Notes: generated by a model from the sequence alone, not told the origin. A DNA stretch of 5,450 nucleotides from Burkholderiales bacterium (GCA_024641225.1 JAHEDN010000221.1:1-5450), one strand, 5' to 3'. Shown: positions 1 through 4,818, counted from the stretch's first letter. Program-made: numbers and translations.

Positions 1-167
1 TTGGCGGGAGCGAAGAGCAATTGCCCTGCATCGTTGCGCACCGTCACCAGCGAGTGCATCGGACGCACCAGTGAATTGCTGCCGCTCTTGACCGTGATTT
101 GATCGGCCGTTATCTGCACATCCACCCCTTGGGGGACGGGTATCGGCATCTTTCCTACGCGGGACAT
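1..167 (-). CDS. rplF: 50S ribosomal protein L6, N-terminal part (cut by window edge)
   Basis: L6 is a large-subunit protein that binds 23S rRNA near the factor-binding (sarcin-ricin) region and the base of the L7/L12 stalk. Only the first 55 residues are present. They begin MSRVGKMPIPVPQGVDVQI, the standard opening of bacterial L6 (start M-S-R-V, then a Pro/Val-rich strand and a V-D-V beta strand), followed by ITVKSGSNSLV and a strand VTVRNDAGQLLFAP that fits the first L6 domain. The family is usually about 177 residues, so about 120 C-terminal residues lie beyond the left edge. The ATG (165-167) follows a strong GAGGAGAGG ribosome-binding site and lies 16 bases after the rpsH stop. Next in the usual spc order would be rplR and rpsE, outside the window. 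The identification rests on the opening motif and the gene order. Confidence 0.95.
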   Translation of the reverse strand, partial: MSRVGKMPIPVPQGVDVQITADQITVKSGSNSLVRPMHSLVTVRNDAGQLLFAPA

Positions 168-183
168 CTTTGCCTCTCCTCGG

Positions 184-579
184 TCAGGCCACGTAGCACA
201 GGACTTCGCCGCCGACGCCCGACTGGCGGGCCTTGCGGTCGGTCATCACGCCCTTGGGCGTGGTCACGATCGCCACGCCAAGGCCGTTCTTGACCTGCGG
301 AATCGCGTCCCGGCCCTTGTACACGCGCAGACCCGGCCGGCTGACACGCTCGATGCGTTCGATGACAGGCCGTCCGGCGTAATATTTCAGCGCGATGTCG
401 AGCTGCGTCTTGACGCCTTCGGTGCGCACGGCATAGCCGTCGATATAGCCTTCGTCCTTCAGGACTTCGGCGATCGCGACCTTCAACTTGGACGAGGGCA
501 TCGTCACCACGGCCTTCTCCACCATCTGCGCATTGCGGATGCGGGTCAGCATGTCGGCGATGGGATCACTCATGCTCAT
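184..579 (-). CDS. rpsH: 30S ribosomal protein S8
   Basis: S8 is a primary 16S rRNA binder of the central domain, needed early in small-subunit assembly. In E. coli it is also the translational repressor of the spc operon. The 131-residue product starts MSMSDPIADMLTRIRNAQ, close to E. coli S8 (130 residues). It ends with the family signature region, residues about 99-131, including TTPKGVMTDRKARQ and GGEVLCYV. The first of two nearby ATGs (577-579) is chosen because it matches the MSM start of the family and lies 7 bases after CAGGAGAG. A longer in-frame extension reaching 726 overlaps rpsN and has no family match. The gap to rpsN is 29 bases, the longest within the spc part of the window. 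Whether S8 autoregulates here cannot be read from the sequence. Confidence 0.98.
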   Translation of the reverse strand: MSMSDPIADMLTRIRNAQMVEKAVVTMPSSKLKVAIAEVLKDEGYIDGYAVRTEGVKTQLDIALKYYAGRPVIERIERVSRPGLRVYKGRDAIPQVKNGLGVAIVTTPKGVMTDRKARQSGVGGEVLCYVA

Positions 580-608
580 CGGTACTCTCCTGATCTGCCA
601 GACGCTGC

Positions 609-914
609 TTACCAGCTGGCCTTGACGATGCCGGGGATGTCGCCCTTGAAGGCGAGATCGCGGATCTTGCTGCGGCCCAGACCGAACTTTCGGAACGTAC
701 CGCGCGGGCGGCCCGTGATCGCACAACGGTTGCGCAGACGCGTCGGGTTCGAGTTGCGGGGCAACTTCTGCAGCTCGAGACGGGCCGCGTAACGCTCTTC
801 GTCGCCACGCTTGGCGTCGTCGACGATCGCTTTCAACTCGGCGCGCTTCTTCGCGAACTTGGCAACCAGCTTCTCGCGCTTCTGTTCGCGTTGCTTGAGG
901 GACGTCTTGGCCAT
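609..914 (-). CDS. rpsN: 30S ribosomal protein S14 (zinc-independent, long form)
   Basis: S14 binds the 3' domain of 16S rRNA in the head of the small subunit, next to S3, S10 and S19. The product is 101 residues, the same length as E. coli S14. It starts MAKTSLKQREQKREKL and has the C-terminal core LPRNSNPTRLRNRCAITGRPRG, then FRKFGLGRSKIRDLA. It contains a single cysteine and no CxxC pairs, so it is the zinc-free (C-) form rather than the roughly 61-residue zinc ribbon form. The helix-rich N-terminal half is very basic. The ATG (912-914) is 14 bases past the rplE stop. The sequence just before it, CGGCAAACGATCC, has no convincing Shine-Dalgarno, unlike the other genes here. This suggests that translation depends partly on coupling to rplE. 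Confidence 0.98.
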   Translation of the reverse strand: MAKTSLKQREQKREKLVAKFAKKRAELKAIVDDAKRGDEERYAARLELQKLPRNSNPTRLRNRCAITGRPRGTFRKFGLGRSKIRDLAFKGDIPGIVKASW

Positions 915-928
915 GGATCGTTTGCCGG

Positions 929-1495
929 TTAGTTCTTGAACGGGAACTTGAAGGCCGACAGCAGTGCCTTGCACTCGTCGTCGGTCTTCGCGCTCGTCGT
1001 GATGCAGATGTTCAGGCCGCGGATCGCGTCGATCTTGTCGTAGTCGATCTCGGGAAAGATGATCTGTTCCTTCACACCGATGTTGTAGTTGCCACGGCCA
1101 TCGAACGAGCGGGCGGACACGCCACGGAAGTCCCGCACGCGGGGCAGGGCAACCGTGACGAAACGATCGAGGAACTCGTACATCCGCACGCCGCGCAGCG
1201 TCACGGTGGTGCCCACAGGCACGCCATCGCGGATCTTGAAGCCGGCGATCGGACGCTTCGACTTGGTGACCACCGGCTTCTGGCCGGCAATCTTCGTGAG
1301 GTCGTCGACGGCGTTGTCCATGACCTTCTTGTCCGAAACGGCTTCGCCCACGCCCATGTTCAGCGTGATCTTCGTGAGCCGCGGCACCTGCATCGACGTC
1401 TTGAAGCCGAACTTCTCCATCAGCTCGGGCACGACTTTCTCGCGATAGTGCACCTGCAGGCGCGAAGCGGGTTGTGAGGCTTGCTCTTGAGCCAT
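929..1495 (-). CDS. rplE: 50S ribosomal protein L5
   Basis: L5 binds 5S rRNA and anchors it in the central protuberance of the large subunit, and it contacts the P-site tRNA. The 188-residue product carries the family motif around residues 37-50 (VPRLTKITLNMGVG), followed by VTKSKRPIAGFKIRDG, then the region from about 116 to 150 with LPRVRDFRGV, FDGRGNYNIGVKEQ and IFPEIDYD. It ends in ITTSAKTDDECKALLSAFKFPF, the usual C terminus. It is about 9 residues longer than E. coli L5 (179), with the extra at the N terminus (MAQEQASQPAS, low complexity). The ATG (1493-1495) lies 11 bases after the rplX stop. Its Shine-Dalgarno TGAGGA shares the TGA stop of rplX, an arrangement that favours translational coupling. 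Confidence 0.98.
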   Translation of the reverse strand: MAQEQASQPASRLQVHYREKVVPELMEKFGFKTSMQVPRLTKITLNMGVGEAVSDKKVMDNAVDDLTKIAGQKPVVTKSKRPIAGFKIRDGVPVGTTVTLRGVRMYEFLDRFVTVALPRVRDFRGVSARSFDGRGNYNIGVKEQIIFPEIDYDKIDAIRGLNICITTSAKTDDECKALLSAFKFPFKN

Positions 1496-1506
1496 GTCTT
1501 GGGTCC

Positions 1507-1833
1507 TCAGGCCTTGGCCGTCTTGATCTCGTCGCCGCTGGACTTGTAGACGCGCACGCGCGTCTTGTCCGCCAGCAACTTGACCCCCACGCGGTCGGCC
1601 TTGCCGGTCGACGCGTTGAAGATCGCCACATTCGACTGGTGGATCGGCATCGTCTTGTCGACGACGCCGCCCGTCGTACCCTTCATGGGATTGGGCTTGA
1701 CGTGCTTCTTGACGACGTTGACGCCGTCGACGATCAGGTGCGCCTCGTCGACGCGGCGGCTCACGGTGCCGCGCTTGCCCTTGTCCCGGCCAGCCAGGAC
1801 GATCACCTGGTCACCCTTGCGAATCTTGTTCAT
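1507..1833 (-). CDS. rplX: 50S ribosomal protein L24
   Basis: L24 is an assembly-initiator protein that binds the 5' domain of 23S rRNA near the exit of the peptide tunnel. The 108-residue product has a KOW motif near the N terminus, residues about 5-24 (RKGDQVIVLAGRDKGKRGTV). It is followed by VDGVNVVKKHVKPNP at about 35-49, the typical second part of bacterial L24. E. coli L24 is 104 residues, so this is full length. The ATG (1831-1833) is 22 bases past the rplN stop, behind CGGAGAA at 8 bases. The stop codon TGA is part of the next gene's ribosome-binding site. Confidence 0.98.
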   Translation of the reverse strand: MNKIRKGDQVIVLAGRDKGKRGTVSRRVDEAHLIVDGVNVVKKHVKPNPMKGTTGGVVDKTMPIHQSNVAIFNASTGKADRVGVKLLADKTRVRVYKSSGDEIKTAKA

Positions 1834-1855
1834 CGTGTGTTCTCCGATGCCGCAC

Positions 1856-2224
1856 TTACAGCACTTCGGGAGCCAGCGAAACGATCTTCATGAACCGTTC
1901 CGAGCGAAGCTCGCGGGTCACCGGCCCGAAGATGCGGGTGCCGATCGGCTCGAGCTTGGCATTGAGCAGCACCGCCGCATTGCCATCGAACTTGACCAGC
2001 GAGCCGTCCTGCCGGCGCACGCCCTTGGCGGTGCGAACGACGACGGCGTTGTAGACCTCGCCCTTCTTGACGCGTCCGCGTGGCGCAGCTTCCTTGACGG
2101 AAACCTTGATCACATCGCCGATGCCGGCATAGCGACGCTTGCTGCCGCCGAGCACCTTGATGCACATGACGGACTTCGCGCCCGTGTTGTCCGCGACGTC
2201 GAGCCGCGATTGCATTTGGATCAT
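1856..2224 (-). CDS. rplN: 50S ribosomal protein L14, first gene of the spc operon
   Basis: L14 lies at the subunit interface of the large subunit, contacting 16S rRNA (bridge B8) and L19. The 122-residue product starts MIQMQSRLDVADNTGAK and continues MCIKVLGG, GDVIKVSVKEAAP and VVVRTAKGVRR. It ends RFMKIVSLAPEVL, all standard L14 elements (E. coli 123 residues). The ATG (2222-2224) follows TTGGGGA at 6 bases, a purine-rich but not classical Shine-Dalgarno. It is the first gene after the promoter at 2407-2436 and has a leader of about 175 bases with two hairpins, so control of the whole downstream operon may act here. That is inferred from position and structure only. In E. coli rplN is likewise the first spc gene. 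Confidence 0.98.
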   Translation of the reverse strand: MIQMQSRLDVADNTGAKSVMCIKVLGGSKRRYAGIGDVIKVSVKEAAPRGRVKKGEVYNAVVVRTAKGVRRQDGSLVKFDGNAAVLLNAKLEPIGTRIFGPVTRELRSERFMKIVSLAPEVL

Positions 2225-2254
2225 TGGTTGTCCCCAACTTGAGCCGCTTGGTAG

Positions 2255-2281
2255 GCGCCACGGCTGCAAGGCGCGTGGCGC
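2255..2281 (-). repeat. Inverted repeat / RNA hairpin proximal to rplN
   Basis: On the minus strand GCGCCACG (2281-2274) and CGTGGCGC (2262-2255) form a perfect 8-bp stem around the 11-base loop CGCCTTGCAGC. Inside the loop a further GC/GC pair can form after one bulged C, leaving a six-base loop CTTGCA. The structure ends 30 bases before the rplN start codon, so it does not itself cover the ribosome-binding site. It could position a protein or affect ribosome access. The stem is directly visible; its function is inferred. Confidence 0.6.
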
Positions 2282-2314
2282 ATCCGGCGCGAATCAGTCT
2301 TGGGCCCGTCGTCC

Positions 2315-2343
2315 GCCCCTGTCCATCAACGACCGACAGGGGC
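2315..2343 (-). repeat. Inverted repeat / strong RNA hairpin in the leader
   Basis: GCCCCTGTC (2343-2335) and GACAGGGGC (2323-2315) form a perfect 9-bp stem with an 11-base loop GGTCGTTGATG. One further G-U pair is possible at the base. It is the strongest single stem in the window outside coding sequence. The bases after it on the minus strand (GGACGACGGGCCC) are not T-rich, so it is not a standard terminator. It lies roughly 57 bases downstream of the predicted transcription start. Confidence 0.65.
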
Positions 2344-2406
2344 ATCCGTTTGGGCGGAATCGGATCCTGGCGTGCTGCTGCATGCCCGGATTCAGGAAAG
2401 CCTGAG

Positions 2407-2436
2407 ATTATCTTGCGATTTTCGGCAGTTCGTCAA
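2407..2436 (-). promoter_or_regulatory. Predicted sigma-70 promoter of the rplN (spc) operon
   Basis: The minus strand reads TTGACG (2436-2431) as -35 box and GATAAT (2412-2407) as -10 box, each five of six matches to consensus (TTGACA, TATAAT), with an 18-base spacer. The spacer is locally AT-rich next to the -10, which stands out in this GC-rich window. Transcription would start near 2400. The -35 box overlaps the TGA stop codon of the peroxiredoxin gene (2433-2435). The position matches the spc promoter of E. coli, directly upstream of rplN. No start-site data are available, so this is a sequence prediction. Confidence 0.75.
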
Positions 2437-2942
2437 GCGGCCGTGATTTGCTCGAGCATCGTCGCGGCATCGCTCACCTCGAACTTGCCCGGCGCTTCGA
2501 CGTTGAGATGCTTCACGATGCCGTCAACGACGAGCATCGAGTAGCGCGCCGAGCGCAGGCCCATGCCGCGCGAGCTCAGGTCCAGGCTCAGCCCTGTGGC
2601 TTTGGCAAAGTCCGCGCTGCCATCGGCCATCATGCGCACCTTGCCAGCGGTCTTCAGATCCCGACCCCAGGCGCCCATGACGAAGGCGTCGTTCACCGAG
2701 ACGCACCAGATCTCGTCCACGCCCGCCGCCTTGAGATCGGCCGCCTTCTCGACGTAGCCGGGCACGTGCTGGGCTGAACAGGTCGGCGTGTAGGCGCCGG
2801 GCAAGCCGAAGATGACGATCGTCCTGCCAGCCGTCGCCTGGGCGATGTCGAAGTCGTTCGGGCCGATGGAACATCCCCCGCCCTCCACGTCGATGAATTC
2901 CTTCAGCGTGCCGGCTGGCAGCTTGTCTCCGACCTTGATCAT
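2433..2942 (-). CDS. Prx5-type peroxiredoxin (thiol peroxidase) between the S10 and spc operons
   Basis: The product reduces hydrogen peroxide or organic hydroperoxides with a catalytic cysteine, usually recycled by glutathione/glutaredoxin or thioredoxin. It is probably cytosolic, with no signal peptide. The 169-residue sequence has the active-site motif PGAYTPTC at 48-55, with Thr52 and peroxidatic Cys55. It continues SAQHVPGYVE, then WCVSVNDAFVMGAWG at 79-93, MMADGSADF at 104-112 and RSARYSMLVVDG at 130-141, where Arg133 fits the conserved active-site arginine. Cys80 lies 25 residues after Cys55, the spacing seen in plant type II and human PRDX5 enzymes. The far C-terminal resolving cysteine of PRDX5 is absent. 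Cys24 is a third cysteine. The ATG (2940-2942) gives the usual MIKVGDKLP start. An in-frame GTG at 2991-2993 would add 17 residues and lies in a hairpin. The gene has the same orientation as the operons, with an 85-base gap after rpsQ and no clear promoter of its own. It may ride on the S10 transcript. Confidence 0.95.
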   Translation of the reverse strand: MIKVGDKLPAGTLKEFIDVEGGGCSIGPNDFDIAQATAGRTIVIFGLPGAYTPTCSAQHVPGYVEKAADLKAAGVDEIWCVSVNDAFVMGAWGRDLKTAGKVRMMADGSADFAKATGLSLDLSSRGMGLRSARYSMLVVDGIVKHLNVEAPGKFEVSDAATMLEQITAA

Positions 2943-2972
2943 GCGCTTGATCCCCAATGCTTGCGTGTTCAG

Positions 2973-3018
2973 GAGCCGGCGTGCCGCCAGCACGGCCGCT
3001 CGCGGCCGGGCCCGGCTC
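2973..3018 (-). repeat. Nested GC-rich inverted repeats between rpsQ and the peroxiredoxin gene
   Basis: Within the 85-base gap (2943-3027), GAGCCGG (3018-3012) can pair with CCGGCTC (2979-2973). This encloses an inner hairpin of two CGGCCG arms (3008-3003 and 2998-2993) around the tetraloop CGAG. Competing folds exist: a 12-base palindrome GCCGGGCCCGGC (3005-3016) and a 5-bp stem CGTGC/GCACG (2994-2990 and 2984-2980). No T-rich tract follows, so a classical intrinsic terminator is not supported. It may reduce read-through from the S10 operon, stabilise the upstream message's 3' end, or be a processing site; these are inferences. Confidence 0.55.
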
Positions 3019-3027
3019 GCGACGGCC

Positions 3028-3300
3028 TCAGACCAGCTTCGCCTTTTCGACGAGGCGAGTGACCGCCCAGGCCTTGGTCTTCGAGATCGGACGCGTTTCG
3101 CTGATCTCGACCAGGTCCCCGTTGCCGTACTCGTCCTTCTCGTCGTGGGCGTGATACTTGCGCGTCCTGGCGACGATCTTCCCGTAGAGCTCGTGCGCCG
3201 CGCGGCGCTCGACCAACACGGTCACCGTCTTCGAGCGCTTGTCGCTGACGACACGACCGATCAAGGTGCGGGTGTTCTTGGTGGCTTGAGCCTCGCTCAC
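3028..3300 (-). CDS. rpsQ: 30S ribosomal protein S17, last gene of the S10 operon
   Basis: S17 is a primary 16S rRNA-binding protein of the 5' domain, an OB-fold needed for early assembly. The 90-residue product shows LIGRVVSDKRSKTVTVLVERR at 13-33, then YGKIVARTRKYHAHDE and the loop region GDLVEISETRPISKTKAWAV at 61-80, all typical of S17 (E. coli 84 residues). The start is a GTG (3298-3300), one of the few non-ATG starts here. Its last bases form GTGA with the rpmC stop TGA, a 4-base overlap typical of translational coupling. A good GGGAGAAG site precedes it. In the E. coli gene order rplN would follow directly; here a peroxiredoxin intervenes. Confidence 0.97.
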   Translation of the reverse strand: MSEAQATKNTRTLIGRVVSDKRSKTVTVLVERRAAHELYGKIVARTRKYHAHDEKDEYGNGDLVEISETRPISKTKAWAVTRLVEKAKLV

Positions 3301-3497
3301 TTGGCTTCTCCCTGCTTCTTCTCGGCAAGGATCGTGCGCGCGCGCGCGATGTCCTTGCGTGTCTTGCCCAACTGCGAGTGGTTGTTCAGCTGCTGCGTGG
3401 CCTTCTGCATGCGCAGCCCGAAGTGGGCTTTCAGCAGTTCGGACACTTCCTTTTCAAGCGCAGCCACATCCTTGGTGCGCAGCTCAGATGCTTTCAT
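3297..3497 (-). CDS. rpmC: 50S ribosomal protein L29
   Basis: L29 is a small two-helix protein near the peptide exit tunnel, next to L23, and forms part of the docking area for trigger factor and the signal recognition particle. The 66-residue product starts MKASELRTKDVAALEKEVSELLKAHFGLRMQ and has the family core QQLNNHSQLGKTRKDIARART at about 35-55. E. coli L29 is 63 residues. The ATG (3495-3497) is 13 bases after the rplP stop. An AAGGA lies 9 bases before it and a GGAG only 2 bases before. The 3' end overlaps rpsQ by 4 bases. Codons around 3336-3348 form a pure alternating GC tract encoding part of IARART. Confidence 0.97.
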   Translation of the reverse strand: MKASELRTKDVAALEKEVSELLKAHFGLRMQKATQQLNNHSQLGKTRKDIARARTILAEKKQGEAK

Positions 3498-3510
3498 GGC
3501 TCCAGTTCCT

Positions 3511-3927
3511 TCAGGCGCCGACCTGGCGTGCGACGAACGTGCAGCGCAGGGGCAGTTTCGCAGCGGCCAGCGTAAAGGCCTCGCGGGCCAGGATTTCCGA
3601 CACGCCGTTGATCTCGTAGAGCACCTTGCCGGGCGTGATCTCGGCGACGTAGTACTCGGGGTTGCCCTTGCCGTTGCCCATGCGCACCTCCGCAGGCTTC
3701 TGGGAGATCGGCTTGTCCGGAAAGATGCGGATGAAGATCCGCCCGCCGCGCTTGATGTGGCGGCTGATCGCACGCCGGGCAGCCTCGATCTGGCGCGCCG
3801 TAAGCCGTCCGCGCTCCGTGGCCTTCAGGCCGAATTCGCCGAACGACACTGCGGCGCCGCGTGTGGCGACCCCGGTATTTCGGCCCTTCTGTTCCTTGCG
3901 GAACTTCCGGCGATTGGGTTGAAGCAT
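3511..3927 (-). CDS. rplP: 50S ribosomal protein L16
   Basis: L16 sits close to the peptidyl transferase centre and the A-site tRNA and is required late in large-subunit assembly. The 138-residue product starts MLQPNRRKFRKEQKGRNTG. It has GLKATERGRLTARQIEAARRAI at 33-54, FIRIFPDKPISQKPAEVRMGNGKGNPEYYV at 65-94 and EILAREAFTLAAAKLP at 111-126, matching bacterial L16 (E. coli 136). Arg82 in EVRMGNGKG corresponds to the arginine that is hydroxylated in E. coli L16; whether it is modified here is unknown. The ATG (3925-3927) follows the rpsC stop TAG by 2 bases. Its strong site AAAGGAG lies inside the last codons of rpsC, implying tight coupling. Confidence 0.98.
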   Translation of the reverse strand: MLQPNRRKFRKEQKGRNTGVATRGAAVSFGEFGLKATERGRLTARQIEAARRAISRHIKRGGRIFIRIFPDKPISQKPAEVRMGNGKGNPEYYVAEITPGKVLYEINGVSEILAREAFTLAAAKLPLRCTFVARQVGA

Positions 3928-3929
3928 GC

Positions 3930-4802
3930 CTATTCTCCTTTGGGCTCGCCGCCAGTGGCAGCAGCGGCACGACGCACGCGCTTGATGGCTGGCGCCTTGG
4001 GCGCTTCGCCCGCGGGCGGTACCGGTGCGGCGTCGCTGCGCGGGGCGCGCTCAGCCGGAGGACGACCACGTCCCCCCGGCGCGCCACCGGGGCCTGAGGG
4101 GCGCGGGCCACCGCGACGCGATCGACGATCATCGCCGTGCTCGTCTGGCTTCTGGGCGCCGGGCGACTCGCCGCGACCGAGGGTGTCCCCGCGGTAGACC
4201 CAGCACTTGACGCCAATGACACCGTAAGTCGTCTTGGCCTCGGAGAAGCCGTAGTCGATGTCGGCCTTCAGCGTGTGCAACGGAATGCTGCCTTCCTTGT
4301 ACCACTCGCGGCGCGCGATCTCGATGCCATTGAGTCGGCCGGACGACATGATCTTGATGCCGCGTGCACCCAGGCGCATCGCGTTCTGCATGGCGCGCTT
4401 CATCGCGCGGCGGAACATGATGCGCTTCTCGAGCTGCTGGGTGATCGAGTCGGCGATCAGCTGGGCGTCGATCTCGGGCTTGCGCACCTCTTCGATATTC
4501 ACCGCAACCGGTACGCCGAGCCGTCGTGTGAGCTCGGCCTTCAGGTTCTCGATGTCCTCGCCCTTCTTGCCGATCACCACGCCCGGCCGCGCCGAGTAGA
4601 TCGTGATGCGGGCGTTCTTGGCCGGACGCTCGATCAGGACGCGCGAAACGGCTGCGCTCTTGAGTTTCGTGCGCAGATAGTCCCGGACGTCGAGGTCCTC
4701 GGCCAGCATCTGGCTGAAGTTGCGGTTGTTGGCAAACCAGCGCGAGGCCCAAGCCCGGGTGACGGGCAGGCGGAAGCCGGTCGGATGGATTTTCTGTCCC
4801 AT
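3930..4802 (-). CDS. rpsC: 30S ribosomal protein S3 with long Arg/Pro/Gly-rich C-terminal tail
   Basis: S3 is in the head of the small subunit at the mRNA entry channel and contributes to the mRNA helicase activity of the ribosome. The 290-residue product starts MGQKIHPTGFRLPVTRAWASRW. It has a KH RNA-binding domain with the GKKG loop at 78-81, then VNIEEVRKPEIDAQLIA at about 101-117, and the C-terminal domain with MSSGRLNGIEIARREW at 152-167 and GVKCWVYRGD at 197-206. E. coli S3 is 233 residues. The excess is a tail from about 211 to 290, low in complexity and rich in Arg, Pro, Gly and Ala, with RRSRRGGPRP and KRVRR patches and an acidic last stretch. Betaproteobacterial S3 proteins are known to have extended tails. 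The ATG at 4800-4802 is chosen because it matches the family start and follows AAAGGAAG; an upstream in-frame TTG (4827-4829) would overlap rplV. The gap to rplV is 16 bases. Confidence 0.98.
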   Translation of the reverse strand: MGQKIHPTGFRLPVTRAWASRWFANNRNFSQMLAEDLDVRDYLRTKLKSAAVSRVLIERPAKNARITIYSARPGVVIGKKGEDIENLKAELTRRLGVPVAVNIEEVRKPEIDAQLIADSITQQLEKRIMFRRAMKRAMQNAMRLGARGIKIMSSGRLNGIEIARREWYKEGSIPLHTLKADIDYGFSEAKTTYGVIGVKCWVYRGDTLGRGESPGAQKPDEHGDDRRSRRGGPRPSGPGGAPGGRGRPPAERAPRSDAAPVPPAGEAPKAPAIKRVRRAAAATGGEPKGE

Positions 4803-4818
4803 GGTCTTCCTTTGCGCT

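Larger units (their letters stand above)
2225..2406 (-). promoter_or_regulatory. Structured 5' leader of the rplN (spc) operon
   Basis: This stretch lies between the predicted promoter and the rplN start and would be transcribed as a leader of about 175 bases if transcription starts near 2400. It contains two separate perfect inverted repeats (2315-2343 and 2255-2281), each with an 11-base loop. It also contains a 29-codon open frame on the minus strand (ATG at 2381-2383, stop TGA at 2294-2296) that runs through the first hairpin and has no good ribosome-binding site. No U-tract follows either hairpin, so they are not intrinsic terminators. The length and folding suggest a control region, but no known ribosomal-protein binding motif was recognised. 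Confidence 0.5.

Noticed and set aside
2315..2343. The leader hairpin as an intrinsic terminator for the peroxiredoxin transcript
   Set aside because: The stem is strong but neither strand has a T-rich tract after it, and it lies downstream of the rplN promoter, where a constitutive terminator would block the spc operon.
2943..2993. GTG start giving a 186-residue peroxiredoxin
   Set aside because: The 17 added residues do not resemble the family, whose members start MIKVGDKLP, and the GTG lies within a GC-rich hairpin.
3336..3348. Alternating GC tract of 13 bases as a Z-DNA or phase-variation element
   Set aside because: It lies in frame in rpmC and simply encodes alternating Ala/Arg codons in conserved positions of L29. 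A slippage switch in an essential ribosomal gene is unlikely.
2812..4197. A 461-codon open frame on the plus strand
   Set aside because: It lies antisense to the peroxiredoxin, rpsQ, rpmC, rplP and rpsC genes, is low in complexity, and matches no family. Long antisense frames are common opposite genes with strong GC third-position bias.
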